Positions 25,171 through 32,855 of a stretch of 50,283 bases of DNA are shown here, piece by piece; the stretch's first letter is position 1, and every line of letters begins with the position of its first letter. The DNA lies in assembly GCA_021816465.1 (NCBI GenBank), contig JAKAYF010000006.1:1-50283 (forward strand), given 5' to 3'. This stretch comes from Nitrospirota bacterium. GTDB lineage: Bacteria; Nitrospirota; Leptospirillia; Leptospirillales; Leptospirillaceae. The notes beneath the pieces are model-generated. The model saw nothing but the letters and a program-made list of their open reading frames with translations, made no database searches and was not told the origin of the DNA. Made by a program: the position numbers and the translations under genes.

Positions 25171-26165
25171 CGTTCACCGCCTCTCGTGACGGTGTCTGCG
25201 GATTGGGTATCGAGCCGGGAAGGGTCGTCTTCAGGGCCGACCATCAGTCCATAACGTTCTATATTGAAGTCGCACAGGGCCTGGAGATGGTCGCGCTCCT
25301 CCTGGGCAATCTCGGACTCTTCAAGAAGATGGCGGAAACGATCCTGTGTTCTTATGTAGTCAATCACAGGGCGTTTTTTCCGGATGGGCATGACATTGAT
25401 GACGTTGCCCCTGTCCATCTCCAGGATCGGAAAGAGTCCTGTTTCAACGGCAAGCCGGTCGATTTCCACCGACAGGCGGCTTTCATGGCCCCATCCCAGC
25501 GGACAGGGAGAGTGAACGAGAATGAAGGTCGATCCCTCTTCTCCGAGGGCTTTTCTGACCTTTGAGCGAAGATCGGACGGGTAGGCGATGGAGGCGGTTG
25601 CCGCATAAGGCATCCGGTGGGCGCTGATGATGGAGAGAAGATCTTTCTTGTAGTGTCTTTTTCCTCTTGTTTTTGAGCCGACGGGAGACGTTGTTGTCCA
25701 GGCTCCGTGCGGGGTGGAGCCTGAACGCTGGACACCGGTATTCATGTAGGCTTCATTGTCGAAGCAGACATAAAGGACCGAATGATTGCGTTCAAGCATT
25801 CCGGAGAGGGCCTGGAAGCCAATATCGAAAGTCCCTCCGTCCCCGGCAAATGCGAGAACGCGCGTTGACTTTCCCTGTGCCCGCATTGCGGCCTCTATTC
25901 CCGATGCAACGGCCGCGGTGTTTTCAAAAAGCGAGTGGATCCATGGTGTTCTCCATGCAGACTCAGGCCAGGCTGAGCTGAAAATTTCCAGGCATCCGGT
26001 GGCGTTTGCGACAATGACGTCCGGACCTGCCGCTTCAAGGACCAGTCTGGCGGCCAATGCCTGCCCACAGCCCTGGCATGCGCGATGGCCGGCCTCAAGC
26101 CCGGTAAATCTGGGTTGCTGTTCTCTCAGGAGGTTCAGCGAAGCGCTCAGGGGAAGTTCTTCCAT
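25161..26165 (-). CDS. porB: Pyruvate:ferredoxin oxidoreductase beta subunit
   Basis: The 334-residue protein binds thiamine diphosphate and an iron-sulfur cluster in the POR complex (pyruvate + CoA to acetyl-CoA + CO2, reversible). It has HRACQGCGQALAARL with cluster cysteines, FAGDGGTFDIGFQALSG (TPP/Mg motif), then CFDNEAYMNTGVQRSG. The cluster cysteine in NATGCLEIFSS and a later SPCPLGWG segment are also typical. GGAGAAA precedes ATG 26165, inside the end of porA (19-base overlap). The set is alpha, beta, gamma and delta on separate frames, not the single-chain type. Another 2-oxoacid as substrate cannot be excluded. Confidence 0.92.
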   Translation of the reverse strand: MEELPLSASLNLLREQQPRFTGLEAGHRACQGCGQALAARLVLEAAGPDVIVANATGCLEIFSSAWPESAWRTPWIHSLFENTAAVASGIEAAMRAQGKSTRVLAFAGDGGTFDIGFQALSGMLERNHSVLYVCFDNEAYMNTGVQRSGSTPHGAWTTTSPVGSKTRGKRHYKKDLLSIISAHRMPYAATASIAYPSDLRSKVRKALGEEGSTFILVHSPCPLGWGHESRLSVEIDRLAVETGLFPILEMDRGNVINVMPIRKKRPVIDYIRTQDRFRHLLEESEIAQEERDHLQALCDFNIERYGLMVGPEDDPSRLDTQSADTVTRGGERWA

Positions 26166-27415
26166 GATGATTTCTCCGCATGATTTGTTTTTTTGACAGG
26201 AAAGATTTCTTCCGAGATTCGGGAACGCTTGATATCTGCAAAAAGAAATTCCGGAGTATCGGGCGATTTTGAAAGGTTAACGAGGCTTCCGAGGAGGGAG
26301 AGAGGAAGGTCTCGTCCGCCGAGTCCAGCGACAGCATTGATGATCCTTGGTGCAGATTTCTGTCCAAAAAGGGCTGATCGGACCTCCATGCCCAGAATGC
26401 CTCCGCCACTTCCGGGAGAAAGTGAACGGTCGAGGACAATGAGTGTCTCGAGTCCACGGACTGCCTCCCGAAGCTCTTCGTTGGGGAATGGTCGGAATGA
26501 TCGAAGCTTTAAGAGCCGGATCTGATCTTTCTCATCATGGGAGGCCAAGGCATCCGACAGCGTGCCAAAGACAGACCCCATTACCAGAACTCCGGTTTTT
26601 CCGGAAGGGTTCCCCGACTGGGAGATAAGGGCTCCTGAACGGCGACCGGTCAGCCCAAAAAAGAGATCGTCCGCTTCCCGGATGATCTCTTTTGCATTTT
26701 CAATGGCCTGGTGGTTTATATAGCGGGCTTCGGTAAAAAAATCGGGAGAAACAAGGGTTCCCACGGTCAAGGGAGCTCCCGGATCAAGTGTTCTGCGAAA
26801 ACGAAAGGGGGGAAGAAAGGCGTCGACATCTTCCTGTGCCGGGAGATCGACCGGTTCGAGCGTATGGGTCAGTGTATAGCCATCGACGCAGACCATGACC
26901 GGAATTTCGGTTTTCTCAGAGATGAAAAAGGCCTGGATGGTGGTATCTACCGCTTCCTGGTTACTGGCGCAATAAAGCTGGATCCATCCGCTGTCACGAA
27001 CGGACATTGAATCCTGATGGTCGTTCCAGATTGAAAGGGGGGCCGAGACCGCCCGGTTTGCGACCGTCATGACAGTGGGGATCCTGAGCCCTGCGGTATT
27101 GTAGAGGACTTCCGTCATGAGGAGGATTCCCTGGGCTGCGCTTGCGGTATAGGAGCGGGAGCCGGCGGCTGAGGCGCCCATGACAACGGATGCAGCGGAA
27201 AATTCGCTTTCTACGCTTATGTATTGTGCGGAAAGGGTGCCACTTGATATGAGTCCTGAAAGCCCTTCCACGATATGGGTTTGTGGAGTGATCGGATAAG
27301 CTGCCACGACCTGGGGGCGACACATGGCGACCGCCCTTGCAATAGCCTGGGATCCTTCCAGAGCTTCAAGCACGGGCTTGACTCCTGTCTTTTTCGGGCA
27401 AGGCTGCCCATGCAT
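26147..27415 (-). CDS. porA: Pyruvate:ferredoxin oxidoreductase alpha subunit
   Basis: The protein has 422 residues from ATG 27415 (MHGQPCPKKTGVKPVLEALE), preceded by AAGGTGG; the track's start at 27505 reaches too far into porG. Signature sequences are EGSQAIARAVAMCRPQVVAAYPITPQT, EFSAASVVMGASAAGSRSYT and TASAAQGILLMTEVLY, as in POR alpha subunits, which bind the pyrophosphate end of thiamine diphosphate with beta. The C-terminal half has the domain II features PFPNEELREAVRG and VLDRSLSPGSGG. It overlaps porG by 50 bases and porB by 19, pointing to tight translational coupling. Confidence 0.9.
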   Translation of the reverse strand: MHGQPCPKKTGVKPVLEALEGSQAIARAVAMCRPQVVAAYPITPQTHIVEGLSGLISSGTLSAQYISVESEFSAASVVMGASAAGSRSYTASAAQGILLMTEVLYNTAGLRIPTVMTVANRAVSAPLSIWNDHQDSMSVRDSGWIQLYCASNQEAVDTTIQAFFISEKTEIPVMVCVDGYTLTHTLEPVDLPAQEDVDAFLPPFRFRRTLDPGAPLTVGTLVSPDFFTEARYINHQAIENAKEIIREADDLFFGLTGRRSGALISQSGNPSGKTGVLVMGSVFGTLSDALASHDEKDQIRLLKLRSFRPFPNEELREAVRGLETLIVLDRSLSPGSGGGILGMEVRSALFGQKSAPRIINAVAGLGGRDLPLSLLGSLVNLSKSPDTPEFLFADIKRSRISEEIFPVKKTNHAEKSSWKNFP

Positions 27416-27980
27416 TTTTTTCCACCTTGACGGCTGCCTCCCTGACCAGCGTGAGGTTGGCTTCAAGGGTTTTTCCGGAGAATCGCCTGGCAAGTGCCTT
27501 TTCAAGACATGCTCCGGGTATGGTCCCGGTCAGAGAGAGAAAGGCTGAAACAAGAACGGTGTTCGGGATGGGTTTTCCAAGATGGGACAATGAGATCTCT
27601 GTTGCTTTGACCGTCGCTATTTTCATGTTTTCACGTATTGAAAGACCCCTTTGAGCAAGTTTTTCCATGATATCGGAGGCTTGTTTCCCGGAGTTTGCAA
27701 GAATCCCTCCGGAAGGATCAAATCCTCTGAGTGTTTCAGGCAGAAACAGAAGGGAGTCGTCCAGGACGATCAGGAAATCAGGAGAAAGAATCTGACAGTG
27801 GCGTGCGAAAGGGAGTTTATCGATCCGAACAAACGCGCTGATTGGAGCACCACGGCGTTCGGCTCCAAAGCTGGGAAAGGCCTGGGCATACAGTCCGCTT
27901 TCAAAGGCCGCCAGGGCGAGAAGGTAAGCTGCGGAAACGCTCCCTTGCCCTCCTCTTCCATGAATACGGATCCCGATCAT
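27366..27980 (-). CDS. porG: Pyruvate:ferredoxin oxidoreductase gamma subunit
   Basis: The 204-residue protein has the gamma-subunit opening IRIHGRGGQGSVSAAYLLA, then FPSFGAERRGAPISAFVRI and a C-terminal NTVLVSAFLSLTGTIPG block. GGGGGAGAA lies six bases before ATG 27980. It is the first por gene on the minus strand and lies 152 bases downstream of the phosphotransacetylase-family gene, a gap with no clear terminator. The unusually long overlap with porA suggests either coupling or that the porA start has drifted. Confidence 0.92.
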   Translation of the reverse strand: MIGIRIHGRGGQGSVSAAYLLALAAFESGLYAQAFPSFGAERRGAPISAFVRIDKLPFARHCQILSPDFLIVLDDSLLFLPETLRGFDPSGGILANSGKQASDIMEKLAQRGLSIRENMKIATVKATEISLSHLGKPIPNTVLVSAFLSLTGTIPGACLEKALARRFSGKTLEANLTLVREAAVKVEKNAWAALPEKDRSQARA

Positions 27981-28132
27981 CGCTGTTCTCCCCCTCTCCG
28001 GCTGTTATTGAGCAACCGCAGAGGATATTTGAGGCATGAACCGAGGAGATGAAAGGCCAAGACCTAATGTATAGAGATTACGCCCGGGTTTTGAGGGTTG
28101 CAACGAATTGACCGATTGAGGGACGTTCCCTC

Positions 28133-29098
28133 CTATATGTTGCCGAGTTTTTTCCGGGCAAGCCGTTCATGGGCCAGGACCGCTATGGCTGTTGACAAAA
28201 GTCTGGATCGGGGAGGGTCCGATCTCGATGTCAGTACGACCGGAACAGAATGGCTCGAAATAACGACTCCTGCCAATGTGGCTCCTCCAAAATATTCGAG
28301 ATTTTTTGCCAGAATGTTTCCTGACACCAGGTCGGGTACGACAAGAATATCGGCTATTCCTGCAACAGGACTTTCGAACCCTTTCTCCCTGGCCGATTCG
28401 GCGGAAATGGCATTATCGAAAGCAAGTGGACCGTCAATGACTGCTCCATGGATTTGCCCCCTTTCCGACATTTTTGAAAGACATGCGGCATCGATTGTTG
28501 ACGGTATGGACGGATTGACGGTCTCTATGGCGGAAAGAATGGCAACATGTGGCGTCTGAATGCCCATAAGAATTGCAAAATCGATTGCGTTTTGGGTGAT
28601 GGACATTTTGCTGGAGAGATCCGGGGAGATGTTGACCGCGGCGTCGGTGACAAAAAGAAGTTTGGGATACGAGGGAAGCTCTGCGACAAAGACATGGGAA
28701 ATTCTGGTGGAAAGCGGGATTTTTTTAATAAACGAGTGTAATAGCGTATCGGTATGGATATGGCCTTTTAAGAGGATCTGAACAGAGCCGTCTGTGAAAA
28801 GAGAAACGGCTTGATCGGCCGCTTCACGGTCGGAGCCGGTTTCAATGATCTCGACGGGAACAGGGGCGGGGTTGCGGCTGAAAAAATCATTGATCACCGA
28901 GGCGTTTCCCAGAAGGACAGGGTGTATGAAGTTTTCCTGCATGGCTTCGAGTACGCCTTCGAGAACCAGTGGATCTGATGCATTGACGACTGCGGCTCTC
29001 AGGGGAGGTGCCTTTCTGGCTTCTTCGAGAATCGAAAGAAAGCTTGTGGGGCAGGAAAGGTTGCCGGCCAATGCACTCCGCTTCTTCAGGGGCTTCAT
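28133..29098 (-). CDS. Phosphate acetyl/butyryltransferase family protein
   Basis: The 321-residue protein belongs to the PTA_PTB family, converting acyl-CoA and phosphate to acyl phosphate and CoA. It shows LLKGHIHTDTLLHSF, LLFVTDAAVNISPDLSSK, AILSAIETVNPSIPSTIDAACL and the family C-terminus GIADILVVPDLVSGNILAKNLEYFGGA in pieces. Length fits the short Pta/Ptb type rather than the long Pta. The position upstream of por suggests acetyl-CoA as substrate, giving acetyl phosphate, but no acetate kinase is in the window. ATG 29098 has no strong ribosome site (GGGAG lies 17 bases upstream). Pta versus Ptb cannot be decided from sequence alone. Confidence 0.82.
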   Translation of the reverse strand: MKPLKKRSALAGNLSCPTSFLSILEEARKAPPLRAAVVNASDPLVLEGVLEAMQENFIHPVLLGNASVINDFFSRNPAPVPVEIIETGSDREAADQAVSLFTDGSVQILLKGHIHTDTLLHSFIKKIPLSTRISHVFVAELPSYPKLLFVTDAAVNISPDLSSKMSITQNAIDFAILMGIQTPHVAILSAIETVNPSIPSTIDAACLSKMSERGQIHGAVIDGPLAFDNAISAESAREKGFESPVAGIADILVVPDLVSGNILAKNLEYFGGATLAGVVISSHSVPVVLTSRSDPPRSRLLSTAIAVLAHERLARKKLGNI

Positions 29099-29531
29099 CC
29101 GTTTTCGCGCAGGATTCTCCCTCTCAGGCGTTTCTTGCCAGGAGGGAGGAATGCGCTCTGCTTTCTTTTAGGGGTTGATTTCAGGAATGTTTTCAAACGG
29201 GAAGAATCTCCAAGAAGATGACCTTGGGTTGATTCGATGGCGCCGGATGAAGAGGGCGGGGTCATTTTTAAACCGATGGAATGGTTCAGTAAGGCGTGTG
29301 GCTGGATCTCCGAAAAGGCGTTCTTTGCCAAGGTCTTCAATGCCTATGATCTCCATGATCTTCTGTGCCAGGAAGTCCGGGAAGTTTTTCGCCTCTTCCC
29401 TCTCAGGCGGTGATCCGGGCGATTGCCAAGGTTTCCGACAGCGACAAGCCATATGTTTGTTGCGGTCTTAAGTGAATACTTGACTTGCTCTCCATGACAA
29501 CCGCTTCTCAAGTTCAGTGGTGGGGAGCTGA
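29099..29531. other. Region without a convincing gene between the phosphotransacetylase gene and tpiA
   Basis: Two short frames compete. On the plus strand, 29237-29413 encodes 58 residues (MAPDEEGGVIFKPMEWF...) with codon use like genuine genes here but a poor ribosome site; it is too short for the ORF track. On the minus strand, 29168-29452 encodes 94 residues and is co-directional with its neighbours but opens MACRCRKPWQ without a ribosome site. They overlap, so at most one is real. It could be a gene remnant. Confidence 0.35.
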
Positions 29532-30329
29532 TCAATGCTCCCTTCTGCTCAGTGAGCCTTCCATGATGACCGAAGCAATTTTCTGGGCGGAGCGCAGGAG
29601 GGATTTGGGGTCAAGCCAGGAGCTTCCGACAAGGAAGCCCGATAATTTGTCGCATGCAGAAATTTCAACAATGTTATCGGCTGTGATCGATCCTCCGTAA
29701 AGAAACTTGGGTCTTTCCGGCCAGGTAAATCCATCAAATCCATATGCGGTCACTTCACAGACATCCGATGCTCCGGCAACGACTCCGGATCCGATTGCCC
29801 AAATTGGCTCATAGGCGAGAAAAAGGGCTGTATAGACACCGTCTTCCCGAAGCACTCCGGCCCGATCCGCAACCGGTTGCAGCTGGGTCTTGATCACCTC
29901 AAAGGCTTGTCCGGATTTTCTGTCAGAGCTTGATTCTCCAAAACAGATGATCGGCATCAGTCCGGCCCGCAGGCAGAGATCTGTCTTGTCGCAAACATCT
30001 TCGTCCGTTTCCCCAAAAAAACGCCTGCGCTCGGAGTGTCCCAGGATGACTCCGCTTACGCCGATATCCAGGAGATTGGGGACTCCGACCTCTCCCGTGA
30101 ATGCCCCCGATGTTCTTGTTGAGACATCCTGTGCAATGACACGAACCGGAAGTTCTTTCTGTCGGATGACCCTGACAAGGTGATCAAGGTAGACGCTGGA
30201 AGGAGCGAGGGCAATTTCGATCCCCGCTTCTTCCAGCGTCGGCCAGATCGCTGAAGCTGACAAAACGTCAACATAATCGTCAATCTGGGCCCGGGTCATA
30301 TTCATTTTCCAGTTTGCCACAAGAAGCAT
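29532..30329 (-). CDS. tpiA: Triosephosphate isomerase
   Basis: The 265-residue enzyme interconverts dihydroxyacetone phosphate and glyceraldehyde 3-phosphate in the cytosol. Catalytic residues are visible: Lys in ANWKMN, His in LGHSERRRFFGE, Glu in AYEPIWAIGSG. The phosphate-binding end YGGSITADN and GFLVGSSWLDP is present. AAGGAGT lies five bases before ATG 30329. It is separated from gap-pgk, which lie 5 kb away on the other strand, unlike the common gap-pgk-tpi arrangement. Confidence 0.96.
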   Translation of the reverse strand: MLLVANWKMNMTRAQIDDYVDVLSASAIWPTLEEAGIEIALAPSSVYLDHLVRVIRQKELPVRVIAQDVSTRTSGAFTGEVGVPNLLDIGVSGVILGHSERRRFFGETDEDVCDKTDLCLRAGLMPIICFGESSSDRKSGQAFEVIKTQLQPVADRAGVLREDGVYTALFLAYEPIWAIGSGVVAGASDVCEVTAYGFDGFTWPERPKFLYGGSITADNIVEISACDKLSGFLVGSSWLDPKSLLRSAQKIASVIMEGSLSRREH

Positions 30330-30470
30330 TTCGACTCCTTATTGTTAATGTTCCAACGCACAGTTCTGACAGCTTTAGCATGTTCAACGCAGAATTCCCC
30401 CTCTTAGGTTCTTTCGCCAAGAGATGGATGAATGCTTGCATTGTCTCATTTTTCAAACTAAAGCAACAAC

Positions 30471-30665
30471 ATGCGTAAAACGTTCAGGTATCGGCTGTAT
30501 CCGCCCCGCAAACAGGAAGCTCTCCTGAATCGACAATTGGAAGAGTGCCGCTGGCTCTACAACCATTTTCTGGAACACAGAAAGAACGCCTGGGAGTGGT
30601 ACGGCGTTTCCCTGTCCTATTACGGACAGCAGAACACACTCCCCAGGGTTGGTCTCATGGTCTAA
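30471..30665 (+). pseudogene. N-terminal fragment of an IS605-type TnpB (OrfB)
   Basis: Sixty-four codons begin MRKTFRYRLYPPRKQEALLN and continue QLEECRWLYNHFLEHRKNAWE, the N-terminal signature of IS200/IS605 OrfB proteins. Similarity ends around SLSYYGQQNTLP, after which a few unrelated residues lead to a stop. Full TnpB proteins run to about 400 residues with a RuvC-like and zinc-finger region; none of that is here. No tnpA or element ends are seen. It is a relic that abuts the end of the convergent DUF6941-like gene. Confidence 0.8.
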
Positions 30666-31066
30666 AAAAGCTTTACGTCGAACGAACTCGTAAATTTGAC
30701 CGGGTGGTCTGCAATATCAAGGACCAGGCTGTACTGGCCTTCCTTGGTGATCGAGATGCCTGTGAACTTGATAAGGTTGGGAACCCGTCCGGGGGCAAGC
30801 TGGATTTGCCCGTTTAAAACCGGAGCTGCCATCCTTCCGGTGTCGAGATGCTCGATCCTGGCCTGAAATGTTCTCGTTTCAGTAAGGTCTGTGTCCAGAA
30901 GCTGAAAAAAGGTAAGGGAAGGAATGGAAAGTGGAAGGCCCCTGACGCCGATGATGGGGATCGGGGTCGCCGGATTTGGTGTATAAAGACCGATCAGTAT
31001 GAGCTTGTTGGTGTTTTCGATGCGGATATCATCGCACATGAGGGTACAGACTTCATTGATGAACAT
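30662..31066 (-). CDS. DUF6941-like conserved hypothetical protein
   Basis: The protein has 134 residues from ATG 31066 (MFINEVCTLMCDDIRIENTN), with AGGA about nine bases upstream; the track's GTG at 31099 has no ribosome site. The opening CDDIR-x-E-x-x-K-L-x-L-I-G-L-Y resembles DUF6941, small beta-rich proteins of unknown role. The body is beta-rich (RTFQARIEHLDTGRM, ITKEGQYSLVLDI). It has no signal peptide or membrane segment. It stands alone, flanked by a tnpB relic, so it may be accessory DNA. The family assignment is from memory of the motif. Confidence 0.55.
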   Translation of the reverse strand: MFINEVCTLMCDDIRIENTNKLILIGLYTPNPATPIPIIGVRGLPLSIPSLTFFQLLDTDLTETRTFQARIEHLDTGRMAAPVLNGQIQLAPGRVPNLIKFTGISITKEGQYSLVLDIADHPVKFTSSFDVKLF

Positions 31067-31166
31067 GAATGGGGATCCTGTGTTTGGCGGTAGTCTCACC
31101 GCTGGGACTGTTTCCCGGCGACAGACTCCGCCGGTGTTTTGAGGTTTCTCATCATACCTGATTTTT

Positions 31167-31202
31167 GGATGAATTCCTTCCCCTTTCGATTGGAATTCAT
31201 CC
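31167..31202. repeat. Perfect 11-bp inverted repeat upstream of pyrE
   Basis: GGATGAATTCC and GGAATTCATCC are exact inverted copies separated by 14 bases. It could be an operator or an RNA hairpin. No T-run follows on either strand. It lies in the 330-base divergent gap between the DUF6941-like gene and pyrE, where I see no convincing gene. Confidence 0.4.
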
Positions 31203-31239
31203 TCTTTGACCCAAAAACCGCTTTAAAAAAATGATTGGA

Positions 31240-31267
31240 TTGACTTTGATTCCTGTTTTTGGATACA
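31240..31267 (+). promoter_or_regulatory. Weak candidate promoter for pyrE
   Basis: TTGACT-N16-GATACA; good -35, poor -10. It would give a leader of about 125 bases. Confidence 0.25.
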
Positions 31268-31396
31268 ACAACCCACTAATGTTTTTTCAGGTAAGGCATG
31301 ATCTGTTCGGGAGGCATGAATTTCCGGAACGGAGGACCTTGCTCGTCATGATCACGTTGGTCACTCATCTCTTTATCATATTGGAATGGTTTATCA

Positions 31397-32044
31397 TTGG
31401 CAGACCTCCGCATTTCTCCAAGGAATCAAAATCCCCAGGATCGTTCCCGCACGAACCAGATCGATCGTCAGGAGTTGTTCCGGATTTTATATGAGCGATC
31501 TTTTCTGTATCGTCCGGAGAATCCCTTTGTCCTGTCTTCCGGCAAGGTCAGTCCCGTATATCTTGACGGAAAAAAAACGACACTTGGGCATCCCCGGGCC
31601 CAGTTTCTGATTGGATCCATCCTCTTTGACCTGATCGAGCCACTTCATCCGGACGGCGTTGGAGGTCTTACCCTCGGTGCGGACCCGATCAGTGTTGCTG
31701 TTTCGCTTGTCAGTGGTCTTCATCAGTGTCCGATTCCGTCTTTTGTTGTCAGGAAAGAGCAAAAAGGTCATGGGACAAAAAGCCCCATAGAAGGAGATCT
31801 GCCTCAATCCGGAAGAGTTGTGGTCGTGGAGGACGTTGTGACCACTGGCGGGTCCGGAATGAAAGCCGTTGAAGCGTGCCAGAAAGCGGGGTTTGAAGTA
31901 CTCAGGGTCATCTCCCTGGTGGATCGGGAAGAAGGTGGACGCGAACTTTTTGAATCTGCGGGTATTCCGTTTATGGCGCTTTTTACCTTGAGACAGTTTA
32001 TCGATTATGACGGTGAAGTCCGGGGTACTGGACCCGGACGGTAA
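31397..32044 (+). CDS. pyrE: Orotate phosphoribosyltransferase
   Basis: The protein has up to 215 residues and joins orotate and PRPP to give orotidine 5'-phosphate in pyrimidine synthesis. The core begins QELFRILYERSFLYR and continues with LSSGKVSPVYLDGKKTT; the PRPP loop is VVVVEDVVTTGGSG. The track start is TTG 31397, the first start in frame, but it adds about 25 residues before the usual family N-terminus and has no clear ribosome site. The true start may be non-standard. It is isolated from other pyr genes. Confidence 0.88.
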   Translation: MADLRISPRNQNPQDRSRTNQIDRQELFRILYERSFLYRPENPFVLSSGKVSPVYLDGKKTTLGHPRAQFLIGSILFDLIEPLHPDGVGGLTLGADPISVAVSLVSGLHQCPIPSFVVRKEQKGHGTKSPIEGDLPQSGRVVVVEDVVTTGGSGMKAVEACQKAGFEVLRVISLVDREEGGRELFESAGIPFMALFTLRQFIDYDGEVRGTGPGR

Positions 32045-32118
32045 GTCTTTTTGTCTGGTGTTTTTTCCGGATTGTTTCCAGTCGTTCATGGCTGTTGATT
32101 TTTGCCCGGACGGTGCTT

Positions 32119-32148
32119 TTGCTTTTTTTTCTCAATCCACATTATAAT
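32119..32148 (+). promoter_or_regulatory. Strong sigma-70 promoter for a candidate small RNA
   Basis: TTGCTT-N18-TATAAT with a T-rich spacer. It has the only perfect -10 I found in the window. Predicted start near 32155. Confidence 0.6.
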
Positions 32149-32154
32149 ATTTTT

Positions 32155-32378
32155 CATGCAACGTGCTATAAGGCACGTGCCCGCAAAGCGGACACTAGGG
32201 CAGGAACTGTCCGAAGTCAAAGCCTCCTGCGATCCCGATAAGGCGCAAGGGTTCGAAGAACATTGTGTATCCTCGGGAATTTTGGTCGTGAGGCCGGATG
32301 CTGCCGCTATAGTGGCGGGAGGGTTCGTTTTGTTGGTATGGTATGCGAGGGGATTTGATCCCTCGTTTTCTTCTTTTG
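32155..32378 (+). ncRNA. Candidate structured noncoding RNA, about 220 nt
   Basis: The segment lies between a strong promoter and a rho-independent terminator, in a gap with no credible gene. The predicted first bases CATGCAAC pair with GTTGGTATG at 32332-32340 (one bulged G, one G-T), just before the terminator, which would close the molecule end to end. Internal hairpins include ACGTGC/GCACGT with loop TATAAG, CCGC-AAA-GCGG, GTTC-GAA-GAAC and GCCGC-TATA-GTGGC. Length and closed shape recall 6S RNA, but I find no clear sequence match to 6S, RNase P, SRP or tmRNA. Frames across it on both strands lack ribosome sites. Confidence 0.5.
32346..32378 (+). terminator. Rho-independent terminator of the candidate small RNA
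   Basis: CGAGGG pairs with CCCTCG around an eight-base loop, followed by TTTTCTTCTTTT. Confidence 0.7.
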
Positions 32379-32473
32379 TCATGATCCTGACCGGATCTTG
32401 ACAAGGGGTGGCAAAAGGTCGGCCGACTTTTTGGCAGTTTTTTGGGTCAATCATCAATCAGAGGAGAATCGCC

Positions 32474-32626
32474 ATGATTCACGCAATGCTGGCAAATTAC
32501 AAGTTCGGGACTTATTCACCGGCCGCTGATTTCAACCCAAATATAACGCTTTTCGTTATTTTTGTTGTTTTGGTCGGAGCAGCTGCACTGGTATCATTGA
32601 CCATCGTCAAGTCGTTCGAGAAGTAA
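32474..32626 (+). CDS. 50-residue single-span membrane peptide
   Basis: ATG 32474 follows GAGGAGA by six bases, an excellent site; the track's 72-codon version starts too early. After a polar N-terminus (ANYKFGTYSPAADFNPN) there is one membrane span (ITLFVIFVVLVGAAALVSLTIV) and a short charged end KSFEK. The size and shape fit an accessory subunit of a membrane complex or a small membrane regulator, but I do not recognise it. A strong terminator follows at 32742, so it forms its own transcription unit. Confidence 0.7.
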   Translation: MIHAMLANYKFGTYSPAADFNPNITLFVIFVVLVGAAALVSLTIVKSFEK

Positions 32627-32741
32627 GGACGTTGTATCAGCCAAAGGCATGATCACCGCCAGGGGAGTACGTTCTGAAAACGTTTTTCTCCTGATGCCGA
32701 TTTTGCCGGAATGTTTTTTGCCATCATAGATGTCTGATCCC

Positions 32742-32790
32742 ACAGGGGGCGGGATGTCCGTAAGATCGGATGTTTCGCCCCCTGTTTTTT
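32742..32790 (+). terminator. Strong rho-independent terminator after the small membrane peptide gene
   Basis: ACAGGGGGCG pairs perfectly with CGCCCCCTGT, the stem continues inward with G-T pairs, and an inner TCCG/CGGA stem closes the loop. TTTTTT follows. Confidence 0.88.
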
Positions 32791-32855
32791 GGAATCCCCT
32801 CCCCAAAAAACGAGACCGAGAAAATGTCCAAAACACCCTGGATACTAAATAGACA

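Noticed and set aside
31231-31494. 87-codon frame overlapping the pyrE start
   Set aside because: No ribosome site; it overlaps the better supported pyrE frame and ends within it.
32398-32426. Perfect TTGACA as a promoter for the small membrane peptide gene
   Set aside because: No acceptable -10 lies 16-18 bases downstream (GGCCGA instead).
32086-32457. Long frames on both strands across the candidate small RNA
   Set aside because: They start without ribosome sites, overlap each other, and one begins inside the promoter.
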